A DNA stretch of 63,708 nt, taken from the NCBI GenBank assembly GCA_016839585.1, contig JAEOTZ010000033.1, positions 1 to 63,708 of the forward strand, given 5' to 3'. How positions within the stretch are numbered: the stretch's first letter is position 1; each line of letters begins with the position of its first letter. Source of the DNA: Promethearchaeota archaeon. Its GTDB lineage: Archaea > Asgardarchaeota > Lokiarchaeia > Sigyniarchaeales > SOKP01. Both the position numbers and the translations under genes were made by a program. Positions 53,811 to 62,856 of this stretch are shown here, in pieces. The notes beneath the pieces were generated by a model. The model was not told the DNA's origin and did no database searches. It saw nothing but the letters and a program-made list of their open reading frames with translations.

Positions 53811-53993
53811 TTATTTCTTAAATTCCTGTTTAAAAAGATATTCTTGATCTGAAATATCAATATTAAATCTGTTACCAAGCCATTTAATTATTTATTTTAT
53901 TGTTTTAAATATTTCATATTGCTCATTTGTATATCCCTCTTTACCTTTACATTCTAATTCATTATGATATTCATCCTGTAAAGCAATAACCAT
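53811..53993 (-). pseudogene. small gene with an in-frame stop
   Basis: From ATG 53993 (MVIALQDEYHNELECKGKEG) the frame meets TAA at 53894-53892 and then continues in frame with IIKWLGNRFNIDISDQEYLF to TAA 53811. A nonsense mutation in a small, charged protein gene. No known family. The rest of the 53727-54204 interval has no other gene. Confidence 0.45.
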
Positions 53994-54204
53994 CTCTTCT
54001 GCTATAATTTCTTAAAAAAATCAAATCTATGTAAAAAATATTTACTACAAAGAAATAATCGAAATAACTTTATTGTTCCTTCTTGATAAATCCAAAGAAT
54101 AATATCTTTTATCAAATTACCAATTTGTCGTAGTTTATATAGATTTTCTTCAATAATATAATAAAAAAATCCTTTGACAAAATCAGATTGTAGGTAGGAT
54201 TAAT

Positions 54205-54459
54205 ATGGCAAAAAGCGAAATGATAGAAATAATCCAGGGATCAAAGGAGTTTTTATCTCCTTTACAATATAATATACTTAAAACCTTACGATCCCTTGGG
54301 CCCTTAACACGTAAGGATTTAGTAAAAGAACTGAAAAACCCAAGAACCACAATTTATGACAACCTTATAAAGCTTCAGAAACGTAAAAGAATTGAAAAAT
54401 ACTCACGCAATAATGGGAGAATAGGAAGACCCAGCGTTTTTTGGAAGATGAGAGATTAA
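54205..54459 (+). CDS. winged-helix DNA-binding protein
   Basis: 84 residues. ILKTLRSLGPLTRKDLVKEL and RTTIYDNLIKLQKRKRIEKY form the helix-turn-helix, with a wing ending GRPSVFWKM. The order matches MarR/TrmB-like regulators. Followed 37 nt later by another gene on the same strand. Confidence 0.75.
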   Translation: MAKSEMIEIIQGSKEFLSPLQYNILKTLRSLGPLTRKDLVKELKNPRTTIYDNLIKLQKRKRIEKYSRNNGRIGRPSVFWKMRD

Positions 54460-54496
54460 ATAATATTTGAAAGAAATCTTCGAGTGTGTCTGAAAA

Positions 54497-55006
54497 ATGC
54501 ATGAAATCGACTTGACACAATTTAATCCTGAATTGCTTTATGATAAAATAGTAGAAGTAGTTTCAAAAAATTTAGGTTGGGTAAACTTTCAAAAAGCAGT
54601 TTTCGAGTATGTTGAAGAACGGGATTATTGTCTATTAGAATTGGAAGAAATATTCGGAATTAAAGGATCTGAGATAAAGAATTTCGAAGGAGATGCAAAA
54701 GTTTTGTATGAAGCATTAAAACAGGCGTTTCCTGATGTTAGACTCTCAGAAGACCAAGAAAAAGAATTGAAAAAAGTTTTTTTAGAAATTTTAATGCTTG
54801 ATTTGGATGAAATCCTTTACTTAATTAAAATTTCTGATGATCAATTATCCAGATTTAAAGAGATCAGGAAGTATGAAAAATTTAAATACAGACATATAGA
54901 TTATTATCAACAATCCATTAAATTAAAAAGGATTGATGACAAACTTAATGAAATTTTTTTTTATCAATATAAAACAAGTGTAGATAATGAAATTAAGCAA
55001 AAATGA
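54497..55006 (+). CDS. uncharacterised acidic helical protein
   Basis: 169 residues, helical, Glu/Lys-rich (LSEDQEKELKKVFLEILMLD). No known motif. Probably cotranscribed with the winged-helix gene. Confidence 0.55.
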   Translation: MHEIDLTQFNPELLYDKIVEVVSKNLGWVNFQKAVFEYVEERDYCLLELEEIFGIKGSEIKNFEGDAKVLYEALKQAFPDVRLSEDQEKELKKVFLEILMLDLDEILYLIKISDDQLSRFKEIRKYEKFKYRHIDYYQQSIKLKRIDDKLNEIFFYQYKTSVDNEIKQK

Positions 55007-55032
55007 GTGAAGAAACAATTATAAAAGCAATT

Positions 55033-55290
55033 TTAATTTGTTATAGAAATTGTTTCAAAATCACTATATTTTTTCAAGACTAATCTCAGAATATCTTCAA
55101 AACATTCTAAAATCCCTTCCCCAGTTATTGCTATTGTATAACGTGAATTTATGTTTTTAAAATCAAGAATCTTAATCTCTTTTAAGAATTGTATGGAATC
55201 TAATTTCTCTGGTAAATCTTGTTTATTAAAAGCAAGAATAATTGGAAGATCTTCAATAGTTTCATTAAAATAAGAAATTAATTCCGCCCG
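55033..55290 (-). pseudogene. C-terminal fragment of an Arf/Ras-like GTPase
   Basis: The minus strand reads ELISYFNETIEDLPIILAFNKQDLPEKLDS and ends ITGEGILECFEDILRLVL plus a short tail. AFNKQDL is the G4 (NKxD) box and ITGEGI the G5 region. The P-loop and switch parts are missing. The match stops abruptly at 55290 where another fragment begins. Confidence 0.7.
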
Positions 55291-55471
55291 TTAAAATAAC
55301 TCCAAGAACGAGAAAAGGTAAAATATACTCTTTAGATTTATTAGAAACTGATTATAAACTTGGTATATGTGTTACAAGATGGAGACCTAGAAATGCTCTT
55401 GAAAATGATCCAGCACGCATTTATGCAAATGAAAAGTTAAGAGAATTTGTTAAAAATTCTAAAAAACACTA
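55289..55471 (+). pseudogene. C-terminal gene fragment
   Basis: An open frame without a start reads PVKITPRTRKGKIYSLDLLE and ends REFVKNSKKH. Composition is coding-like; family not recognised. It abuts the GTPase fragment head-on. A tandem copy of about 24 bp (AAAAATTCTAAAAAACACTAA, repeated as AAAAATTTCTAATAAACAC) follows its stop. Confidence 0.4.
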
Positions 55472-55630
55472 ACTAAAAATTTCTAATAAACACTAATTCT
55501 ACCAAAACTAGCGATAAAGAGGGTTGTATCGTTTTTTCCCCGAGTAATTAGGATATAATGAGGGACAGCAGAGAGACAGGACAAGAATATGGGGAAAGAG
55601 ATATTTTTCTTTTGTATTTATTAATATTAT
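55472..55630. other. spacer after the gene fragments
   Basis: Completes the 624-bp interval between 55006 and 55631 that holds only the two gene fragments, a short tandem repeat and a purine-rich stretch. Confidence 0.4.
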
Positions 55631-57088
55631 TTAATTTTCTTTTAATTTAATATCATGGATAGTTATTCTTTCTGTTTTTATATCAAAAATTACCGCTTTC
55701 ATGAATACATAATTATATTTCATTAGATTATTCAGTGCATAATCTATAATGCTTTTTAAGTTCATATTATCTATGATGTAATTGTCTTGTTCAAATTTAG
55801 TATTCATTAAAGAAAATAAGTATAAATTATCATTTTTAAAATCATATGCACTTATAGTAGAATTACTATTTTTATGATGCCATTCTACTGGTTTAAATTT
55901 TTTTAAAGATTTTAGAAAGTCAAAATATTTTTCTTCAAATATTCGAAATTTGTAAAGATCATATTCCTCTTGAACTTTTCTTATGATATTACTAATTGCA
56001 GGTTTTTTTAAATTATTATATGCTTTAGTAATTTCATCTAATGAGTTAATCTTACTTTTTGAGAAAATCTGTAGATCTCTCTTGACATTTTTCCATTTGA
56101 CATTTAATTCTAAGAGATGATAGATATCATCATCATATATTCTAATTAGTGGTCTAAATGTCTTGGCAGCTTGCTTCTCATCATAAATATAATTATCTAT
56201 ATTATTCCTTAAAGTTGCTAATTGATATGTTATTAAATACCCATCACTTAAAATCTCATAACATTCTTCGATAAGAATTTTATCACATAAAACACACCTT
56301 TCCCATCCCTCGATCTCGTAAAGATCTAAATTCTCTTCCTTGACTTGTGTGCGTAGTGAAAGAATTTCTCTTTTACATCGGTCTAATAATCTTTTATTAC
56401 CCTCAAATGAATTATATTTCCAGAAAATGTGTGATAATTCATGATTATATTTGGTCATACCCCAATAACCTGGAAATCCATTAAAAATATCATCAGGAAT
56501 ATCCGACAATTCTTTTGCATTTTCCAATTCTTCTTCTTGATGAATCTTCTTAATTTCATCATGAAATTCTTTTAATTTTTTATAGATCTCCTTAAATCTT
56601 TCTTTATATTGTTCATCTTTTAAAAATGATTCATTATCCATGATTTTTTTTATAAATTCTTTTGAATAACTAATTGATCTGGTTCCAATCTTATAATCAA
56701 TTCGAGATTCATTTTCCTCACTAGGCACATGATTTCTAATAACCTCTCTATCGTCATCAATTTTAATAATGTAATTAATCCTTTTGACAACTTCCTCATC
56801 AATATAATTTTCTTCTATATATTTATCTCTATTTTTTGCATTTCTTTCTATTTTGATTAAAGATTTTATATTACTCTTATCAAATTGTCTATTGATTCTT
56901 TCAAAAAGTTGAAGTCTCTCATCATAAAGCAAATCATATTCTGAAAGTTGTTGCATACATTCTTTTCTTTTACTCTCTGTCCATTCAATAGAATTTCCAT
57001 AGATAATTCTTTCAGGTATTTCAAAATAATACTTTAAGTACCAATCGTCTGGTTTTCTATGAGGATTTATCATATTATGATTATTCAT
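55631..57088 (-). CDS. large uncharacterised charged protein
   Basis: 485 residues, not recognised. Helical and highly charged, with long Lys/Glu helices (ERFKEIYKKLKEFHDEIKKI). WERCVLCDKILIEEC near residue 265 is a possible metal-binding pair, and NGFPGYWGMTKYNHELSHIFWK near residue 210 holds NHELSH, close to a zincin HExxH but with the spacing HELSH intact. That HELSH could be a protease site. The C-terminal 90 residues look alpha/beta. Confidence 0.55.
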   Translation of the reverse strand: MNNHNMINPHRKPDDWYLKYYFEIPERIIYGNSIEWTESKRKECMQQLSEYDLLYDERLQLFERINRQFDKSNIKSLIKIERNAKNRDKYIEENYIDEEVVKRINYIIKIDDDREVIRNHVPSEENESRIDYKIGTRSISYSKEFIKKIMDNESFLKDEQYKERFKEIYKKLKEFHDEIKKIHQEEELENAKELSDIPDDIFNGFPGYWGMTKYNHELSHIFWKYNSFEGNKRLLDRCKREILSLRTQVKEENLDLYEIEGWERCVLCDKILIEECYEILSDGYLITYQLATLRNNIDNYIYDEKQAAKTFRPLIRIYDDDIYHLLELNVKWKNVKRDLQIFSKSKINSLDEITKAYNNLKKPAISNIIRKVQEEYDLYKFRIFEEKYFDFLKSLKKFKPVEWHHKNSNSTISAYDFKNDNLYLFSLMNTKFEQDNYIIDNMNLKSIIDYALNNLMKYNYVFMKAVIFDIKTERITIHDIKLKEN

Positions 57089-57168
57089 AATTATAATAAT
57101 TCATATGATGTATATAAATCTTTCACATGAAATGTTTAAATCATTTATCACATTTGGTATAAAAATGT

Positions 57169-57441
57169 CTAGAAAAGTCGATACTTTTTATATTGATCAT
57201 ATAAGGTTATGTTTAAATTTGGGGGATATTCTATATCCACAAGATATAGTTCCTCTGGATTATCAATATTATATAGAATCTCCACATCTATCTCATCAAT
57301 TACTCTCGTATAGTTATTTAGTCCTCCGTCATCGTTATATTGGAATAGCATATCCAGGAATGGAGCAAGAAAAGAGAGAAACATTAATAAAACCACAATA
57401 CCGAATCCAAAAAGTAATGCTTTTTCAAATAGTTCTGCCAT
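57169..57441 (-). CDS. small pilin-like membrane protein
   Basis: 90 residues from ATG 57441. MAELFEKALLFGFGIVVLLM is a short leader and helix matching the start pattern of the protein at 49376. The rest is a small beta-rich outside domain (DEIDVEILYNIDNPEELYLV). The opposite-strand frame across this locus is judged a shadow because of its codon use. A candidate substrate of the peptidase at 35248, 22 kb away. Confidence 0.55.
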   Translation of the reverse strand: MAELFEKALLFGFGIVVLLMFLSFLAPFLDMLFQYNDDGGLNNYTRVIDEIDVEILYNIDNPEELYLVDIEYPPNLNITLYDQYKKYRLF

Positions 57442-57638
57442 AAAATCTAATTTAAAATAAAAATTTAAAATCCACATATTTTAGAGAAGCATTAAGATCT
57501 TTATAAAGAAAAAATTTTACTTTGTTGTTGGGTTATTAAAAATTTCCACTGTCATTAACCTTTTATTGATTTTTAATCAAAAATTTTTATGCTTAAGGTC
57601 AAGCAAAAAATAAATTTCAATAAGGTTCAATTTTATTA

Positions 57639-58400
57639 ATGATAGGAAATAACAATTTTCTGGGAAGGCATAATTTTGCAGAGAAGAGTCTATTGGGAAT
57701 TGCTTTTCGTTCACATAATTTTGATAATATACCTCCAATAATAGGTATTATACTCGCAGACCAATATGGAAATGTCCTAATGGTTAATGAATATGATTCT
57801 AATGATAAATATGTTTATGGTCCAATAAAATCATATTTGACTAAAAATGATGAAAATTTTCTAGAAATTGATCTAATTTCCGGGTATTTTAGTGCCTTTA
57901 AGACCTTTGCAGGAAATGTTAATATTCAAAATCTTTCACACCTTGAAATTCACGGTTCCAATATTAAGATTCAGATTTATTTTTTGCTTGGTACTTATAT
58001 GATTATTGTTTTTCTTAATTCTTTTACAGATTTGAATTCAAAACAGAAGTCATACATTTTAGAATACTTTCAAAAGATTCTGAAGGAGTATGAAAATGAT
58101 TTTAATAATTTTAATGCACCAAAATCTAGAAAAATTCTTGGGATATTAGAATCCAATGGAAAAAGATGGCTCAAAAACTTAAACACTATTTATATCAATA
58201 GTTTTAAAGAAATTTATTTGAAATACCATGAAGTTATTGGTGAATTTGATAATGAAATAGAGCCAATAATTCAAAATGTATTATGCGAATATTTTAAAAA
58301 TGTAACAGAAGACCTGACTTATGATTTGACAAAAGAAATAAAAAATCAAATTCAAGACAAGCTATTCGATATTCTTCCACGTCTATTTAAAAATTTATAG
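57639..58400 (+). CDS. longin/roadblock-like domain protein with helical tail
   Basis: 253 residues. PPIIGIILADQYGNVLMVNE, then DLISGYFSAFKTFAGNVN and IKIQIYFLLGTYMIIVFLNS give the strand-helix-strand order of longin-like domains frequent in Asgard genomes. The C-terminal 130 residues are helical. Such proteins are thought to act with small Ras-like GTPases; a GTPase is encoded at 61417. Confidence 0.6.
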   Translation: MIGNNNFLGRHNFAEKSLLGIAFRSHNFDNIPPIIGIILADQYGNVLMVNEYDSNDKYVYGPIKSYLTKNDENFLEIDLISGYFSAFKTFAGNVNIQNLSHLEIHGSNIKIQIYFLLGTYMIIVFLNSFTDLNSKQKSYILEYFQKILKEYENDFNNFNAPKSRKILGILESNGKRWLKNLNTIYINSFKEIYLKYHEVIGEFDNEIEPIIQNVLCEYFKNVTEDLTYDLTKEIKNQIQDKLFDILPRLFKNL

Positions 58401-58421
58401 AAAAACCTATTTTTATTTATT

Positions 58422-58817
58422 TCAAAGAAAAATTTTGTGGTTAATTAAATATAATTTTATTTCTTCTTTGAATTTATGATATTTATCAGGAGTTAAATTA
58501 ACCTTTAAATCCAAAAGAATTTCAGGGAGTTCAATAAAAAAACCTATTAATATATCTTTGTAATAATCATCACCGTAAAAATTTTTTGAATGAATTTGTC
58601 TAGAGTGAATTCTATGATATGACTCCTCTTTTTTACCATTTTTAGTATCATAGGTTAATGATGCTGGTGAACCAAATTTTTTCTCGGGATTCTTAAGATT
58701 TGAGATATTTTTATTTTTTTTCAGATTAAATTTTAAAATTTCTCTGAGAGTTTGGTTTTTAATTATTTTTCCTTGTTTTGTTATTGAAATAACTTGAGGT
58801 CGTTTATGCGATTTCAT
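58422..58817 (-). CDS. uncharacterised basic protein in an operon with an HTH regulator
   Basis: 131 residues. Basic throughout, several His (YHRIHSRQIHSKNF). Its ATG lies 3 nt after the stop of the HTH gene, so coupled to it and probably controlled by the same operators. Confidence 0.5.
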   Translation of the reverse strand: MKSHKRPQVISITKQGKIIKNQTLREILKFNLKKNKNISNLKNPEKKFGSPASLTYDTKNGKKEESYHRIHSRQIHSKNFYGDDYYKDILIGFFIELPEILLDLKVNLTPDKYHKFKEEIKLYLINHKIFL

Positions 58818-58820
58818 TAT

Positions 58821-59030
58821 TTAATTTAAACTTTTTAATTTCTTTAAGGCAAGGGATACTTGGCTTTTACTCCTATTTAAATATGAGGTAAGTTCTTCAA
58901 AACTTGTATTTCCATTATTATGGTTTAAAAATAACAGAATTTTTAGACTCATCATAGAGATTGTCTTATTGCTGTTATCTTGCAGCTTAACTTCTTGGAT
59001 AACACTCAAAACATTGTCCCACCTTATCAT
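58821..59030 (-). CDS. small helix-turn-helix regulator
   Basis: 69 residues. MSLKILLFLNHNNGNTSFEE and LTSYLNRSKSQVSLALKKLK form a winged-helix/HTH core without a further domain. Three 17-bp palindromes of one consensus lie directly upstream (59073-59184), which suggests self-regulation and control of the divergent gene at 59303. Confidence 0.7.
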   Translation of the reverse strand: MIRWDNVLSVIQEVKLQDNSNKTISMMSLKILLFLNHNNGNTSFEELTSYLNRSKSQVSLALKKLKSLN

Positions 59031-59072
59031 TACAAAATCGATTTGAAATTAAATCTAAATTATTTCCTTTTT

Positions 59073-59184
59073 GTTAACAATTTATAAACTAAATCTATTT
59101 AAATAAAAAATTCAAGTTAACATGTTGTTAACAGAGATTAATTTGTTTATATGTTATAGACTAACAAGTTTACAAATTGTAAAC
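59073..59184. promoter_or_regulatory. three 17-bp palindromic operators
   Basis: GTTAACAATTTATAAAC at 59073, GTTAACATGTTGTTAAC at 59116 and GTTTACAAATTGTAAAC at 59168 fit GTTWACANNTTRTWAAC. Each is a near or perfect palindrome. They fill the interval between the minus-strand HTH gene and the plus-strand gene at 59303. Confidence 0.75.
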
Positions 59185-59302
59185 TAATCTAAAAATAAAA
59201 AAATGGAATAGAATCTAATTTCGCTTTTTTATTTAAATATGACCAATAGATTAGACCTTTAATCATAGTAATTTCTTAAAACAAATATGATAAGGTGATG
59301 AA

Positions 59303-59692
59303 ATGTCCTCTAATATATTTATACATACTCAAAGTCCTAAAGAATGCAGTTTGTGTTTTATGGAAATTCGAGATAATCAAAAATTCTACTCAGCAAAAGG
59401 TTGTGTAGGTTGTGCTTGCTATGAATGTTCTATGGAACTACCTGAAGATGAATTAGAAAAATTGATTTTTTTATTTGAATTTTGTCAAGCTAATATTACT
59501 GGTGATAAAGATAGTAAAGAAATTCTTAGAGATATTCTATTAAGGGTGAGAAGAGAAATATTTAATTTAAAAGCTCGTGAAATAAATATAAATTACTGGT
59601 ATCGATTAATTGAAGATAAAGTATGTCTAATAGGACTTAATTTTAAAGAATCATTTAAGTTAAACCTAATCAATCGATATCATAGTGATTGA
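59303..59692 (+). CDS. Cys-rich zinc-binding protein
   Basis: 129 residues. Near the N-terminus CSLCFMEI is followed by KGCVGCACYEC: six cysteines in 30 residues, enough for one or two zinc sites of RING or treble-clef type. The rest is helical and charged. AAGGTGATGAA precedes the ATG. Likely regulated by the operators upstream. A RING-like role would be interesting but cannot be shown. Confidence 0.6.
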   Translation: MSSNIFIHTQSPKECSLCFMEIRDNQKFYSAKGCVGCACYECSMELPEDELEKLIFLFEFCQANITGDKDSKEILRDILLRVRREIFNLKAREININYWYRLIEDKVCLIGLNFKESFKLNLINRYHSD

Positions 59693-59726
59693 ACAACTTA
59701 GTAGATTAAAAATATTGGATTTTAGA

Positions 59727-60015
59727 TTTTGAAGAGAAAAAGAAAGAAAAACTTAAAGAATCTGAAGAAATCTTTAATATCATTGATAATGCTGAAAGAA
59801 TGGCAAAAGAATACGAAAAAGAAAGAAAAAAGGGTAGAATCCTTCATCTTGATTGTCCTTATGAAAAAATAATAGAAATTTACAAAAAAGCTGAAAAAAA
59901 ATTAGAAAATATTGGTTGGAAAGAAGAGTCAAGTAAATTGTTTGATTCAATTGAATATTATAACGACAAGCTTAAAAAAGATAAAAGATTAAGAGAAATT
60001 GAAGCGAAAAAATAA
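59727..60015 (+). pseudogene. 5'-truncated duplicate of the gene at 61989
   Basis: From about 59730 the DNA matches 62348-62640 at roughly 90% by eye, without the first 120 codons. The frame is open and ends after REIEAKK. An internal ATG at 59800 could give a 71-residue protein (MAKEYEKERKKGRILHLDC). A segmental duplication of about 285 bp. Confidence 0.75.
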
Positions 60016-60033
60016 TGGAGGGAAGTGACTTAA

Positions 60034-60207
60034 ATAAGGCTAAAAGTATGTTTCAAGTGTCATGAATATGTGCCTGTTCTTGAAAATAATTTTATCAATA
60101 AAAAACAATTGGAAAAGTTTGATTCATTACATTCCAGCCATCCTGTTCAGATTGTAAATAAAGAAGAGTTAGTTGATATAAAGGAATGGAAAAATCCTTT
60201 TATATAA
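60034..60207 (+). CDS. 57-residue CxxC protein, AUA start
   Basis: TAA at 60031 closes the frame immediately before ATA 60034. The protein then reads RLKVCFKCHEYVPVLENNF and ends WKNPFI. CFKC with a later HSSH (LHSSHPVQ) suggests a zinc site. There is no ATG; the first GTG lies beyond CFKC. GTGA stands five nt before the ATA and GGAGGG further up. The pattern CFKCxEYVPxxENNFINKK looks like a conserved small archaeal protein. Confidence 0.6.
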   Translation: MRLKVCFKCHEYVPVLENNFINKKQLEKFDSLHSSHPVQIVNKEELVDIKEWKNPFI

Positions 60208-60429
60208 ATTATTTTATAAAAGAACTTAGAATTTCTATGGTTTCCTACCTTTATTCAACCGAAAAATGTAAAAGCTTTTTGGAAAAGTAAGTTTTCAGAG
60301 AATTAGAGAATTTCTATTCCTATAAGGATTTCTATCAGATTTTCTGTAGAAAATCCCTTTGTAAAAAAGATTTAATACTCTATAAAATATAATATAAAAT
60401 ATTTAAAATGATCCAATTTGGTATAAAAT

Positions 60430-60606
60430 ATGTCTAAAGAGAAGAAGATCTTTACCTTAGAAAATGTAAGACTAGCTTCAATGGGACCAGATACTATTGT
60501 TTATATCCCAAGAGCTTTAGTTAAGCATAAAGTTCTTGATCCTGAAAAGAAATATAACGTGCATTTTGAAGAGATTCTTGAGGAAAAACAGGAAAAGGAA
60601 AATTAA
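60430..60606 (+). CDS. 58-residue AbrB-like small protein
   Basis: ATG 60430 to TAA 60606. DTIVYIPRALVKHKVLDPEK and YNVHFEEILEEK have the strand, helix, strand order of a swapped-hairpin (AbrB/SpoVT) half. Overlaps the convergent PAS gene by 4 nt at the 3' end. Confidence 0.55.
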   Translation: MSKEKKIFTLENVRLASMGPDTIVYIPRALVKHKVLDPEKKYNVHFEEILEEKQEKEN

Positions 60607-61142
60607 TCTCCTTCTCGATAGGAACAAGTATTATAAATATCAAACATTATTTTATTATCTTTTAGAAGTTTAATAATATCTGGGTGATAATCTAATACTA
60701 TTTTCTTTTTTTTAGTTATTTTTATTGTCTGTGGTATATATAATTTATTATGAGATTCTTTTAGTGGAATATAACTAGATAGATATGCTGTTTTATTGTT
60801 ATACTTAATATGACAAATGTAATTCTCGACATTGACTATTTTCTTATCTTTTCTAACTCCTCTGAATTGCAATGATACTGTTTTTTTATCATTTTCAACC
60901 TTAAAATATTCTACTAAATGTGATAGATCTTCGGGATGAACTATTTTATAAAATTCTCTTTTCTTCCATTGAGAAACTTCTTCTTCAGTATATCCAAATA
61001 TTTCACCAAATCTCTTATTAAAATATTTTAAATGGCCTCTTTGAATAATTGCAATTCCCATTGTAGATTTATCAGCAAAATGAAGAAATGTGTCATCCCT
61101 TAATTTAGTAGTAAATTCCTCATTAATTTCTATTCTTGACAT
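60603..61142 (-). CDS. single PAS-domain protein
   Basis: 179 residues. GIAIIQRGHLKYFNKRFGEI, FGYTEEEVSQW, FYKIVHPEDLSHL and VSLQFRGVRKDKKIVNVENY follow the PAS order. A short C-terminal part (DYHPDIIKLLKDNKIMFDIY) adds a helix with a Cys. No kinase or HTH, so probably a sensing adaptor. Confidence 0.82.
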   Translation of the reverse strand: MSRIEINEEFTTKLRDDTFLHFADKSTMGIAIIQRGHLKYFNKRFGEIFGYTEEEVSQWKKREFYKIVHPEDLSHLVEYFKVENDKKTVSLQFRGVRKDKKIVNVENYICHIKYNNKTAYLSSYIPLKESHNKLYIPQTIKITKKKKIVLDYHPDIIKLLKDNKIMFDIYNTCSYREGD

Positions 61143-61416
61143 ATTCTTTATCCCTAACCAATTTTAATTTTTCCTTAGTTTGCTAATTTTTGGCAGTATA
61201 AATAAAATACTTTTCATATTTATGTTTTTTTAATGATAATTTGTGGTAAAAATTCATTTAAAGAATTTAAAAGATTTAAAGAAAAAATTAAAAAAAGAAG
61301 ATTTAAATTTATTTAATTTAATTATATTATTGCTATATAGGGAAGTCTATAGGGGATTTTATAAGAATACATTTTAATTTAATTAATTCATACATTAAAA
61401 ATAGAAGGTGGGAGAA

Positions 61417-61974
61417 ATTAGCAATGATTTAGTCTTCAAAATATGTCTTTTTGGAGATAAAAATGTTGGAAAAACGTCATTAATCCAAAAAAGTATTCAA
61501 AAAATGTTCAATAAGGAAACAAAACCACCTACATGTATAGATTTTGCGATTAAAAAGTTAACAATGAATTCTTTTAAAATTGCACTTCAAATTTGGATTC
61601 TTAGAAGTGATCCTCAGTTTAAATTTCTTTTCCCCATTTTTACTGGAGGTGTATCCGGAGGTATTTTTATGTATGATATCACCAACTATTCCAGTATAAG
61701 TAACGTAGAAAAGTGGATAACAACATTTAAAGAAGGTTTATCTAATGATAGAAAGAAAATTCCTCTATTATTGGTTGGTGGAAAGTTAGATCTCCATAAA
61801 GAAAGAGTATTATCTAGAAATAATGCTAAAAAAATCTCAAAAAAATATAACTTCTTGAAATATTTCGAATGTTCCTCTAAAACTGGACAAAATATTGAAA
61901 AAATCTTTGAATCTTTAACGAGATCCATACTTAACCATGAAGATTATTTTAATAAAACTAAACAAAATATTTAA
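61417..61974 (+). CDS. Ras-like small GTPase with degenerate switch II, AUU start
   Basis: 185 residues from ATT 61417. AGGTG lies six nt before it, and the only upstream standard codon, GTG 61408, is inside that ribosome-binding site. G1 is LFGDKNVGKTSLI, G4 is VGGKLDL (GKLD in place of NKxD) and G5 CSSKTGQ. The G3 position reads IWILRSDPQF, lacking DxxGQ, so GTP hydrolysis may be slow or absent. YDITNYSSISNVEKWI is typical of Asgard members. Followed 14 nt later by the coiled-coil gene. Confidence 0.85.
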   Translation: MSNDLVFKICLFGDKNVGKTSLIQKSIQKMFNKETKPPTCIDFAIKKLTMNSFKIALQIWILRSDPQFKFLFPIFTGGVSGGIFMYDITNYSSISNVEKWITTFKEGLSNDRKKIPLLLVGGKLDLHKERVLSRNNAKKISKKYNFLKYFECSSKTGQNIEKIFESLTRSILNHEDYFNKTKQNI

Positions 61975-61988
61975 AGGAAAAAAAAATT

Positions 61989-62657
61989 ATGGGTGAAAAA
62001 TTCAAAAGTCAAGTAGTCGCAGAAATGATAAATAATGTGGAAAAAATCGCCAGAGATTATGAGTTAGGCATTAAAAAAAACAAATTTGAAATAAAGTGTC
62101 CTTACCCAAAAATAATTCAAACCTATGAAAGCATAATACAAATGCTCATTAATTACGGTTGGAATGAGCAAGCCATGATTTACAATAATCAAATTAAATT
62201 TTATCAAGAAAAACTAGAGAAAGATAAAAAATTGCGCATAATTGAAGTTCAAAAAGTGCAAAAACAAAAAGAAATTGAAGGATTATATAAAAATAAGGAG
62301 ATAGATACAATTAAAGCAGTAATTCTCTCACTCAATAGAGAGGAGAAGATTTTAGATTTTGAAGAGAAAAAGAAAGAAAAAATTAAAGAGTCTGAAGAAA
62401 TCTTTAATATGATTAGTAATGCTGAAAGAATGGCAAAAGAATATGAAAAGGAAATAAATAAGGGTAGGATCCTTCATCTTGATTGTCCGTATGAAAAAAT
62501 AATAGAAATTTACAAAGAAGTTAAAAAAAGATTAGAAAGTATTGGTTGGAAAGAAGAGTCGAATAAATTGATTGATTCAATCAGATATTATAATGACAAA
62601 CTTGAAAAAGATAAAAGATTAAGAGAAATTGAAGAGAGAAAATTAGCTAAAGAATAA
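61989..62657 (+). CDS. coiled-coil protein downstream of the GTPase
   Basis: 222 residues, helical, with two related units. FEIKCPYPKIIQTYESIIQM ... GWNEQAMIYNNQIKFYQEKL and RILHLDCPYEKIIEIYKEVK ... GWKEESNKLIDSIRYYNDKL share C-P-Y-x-K-I-I-x-x-Y and GW-x-E. It is thus an internal tandem repeat of a helical hairpin joined by a charged coil. By position a partner of the GTPase. Its 3' half is duplicated at 59727. Confidence 0.65.
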   Translation: MGEKFKSQVVAEMINNVEKIARDYELGIKKNKFEIKCPYPKIIQTYESIIQMLINYGWNEQAMIYNNQIKFYQEKLEKDKKLRIIEVQKVQKQKEIEGLYKNKEIDTIKAVILSLNREEKILDFEEKKKEKIKESEEIFNMISNAERMAKEYEKEINKGRILHLDCPYEKIIEIYKEVKKRLESIGWKEESNKLIDSIRYYNDKLEKDKRLREIEERKLAKE

Positions 62658-62856
62658 TAAATGCCTTTTATCTTATAAAAATTTATTACTCTAATTTTGA
62701 GGAATTAGAACCAAATTGGAAAAGAAAGTAAAAACTTAAATAATAGTAGTCTATTATTGAATTGCCAGAAGGTAATTCAAAGACAGGTATAATTACTCTT
62801 TCATAATTTAATTTTGTATTCGGATAATAATATTATCTAAATAACTGAGGGGGGCA

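Noticed and set aside
57105-57443. Plus-strand 112-codon frame
   Set aside because: It mirrors the pilin-like minus-strand gene, which has the better leader-helix pattern, start and codon use.
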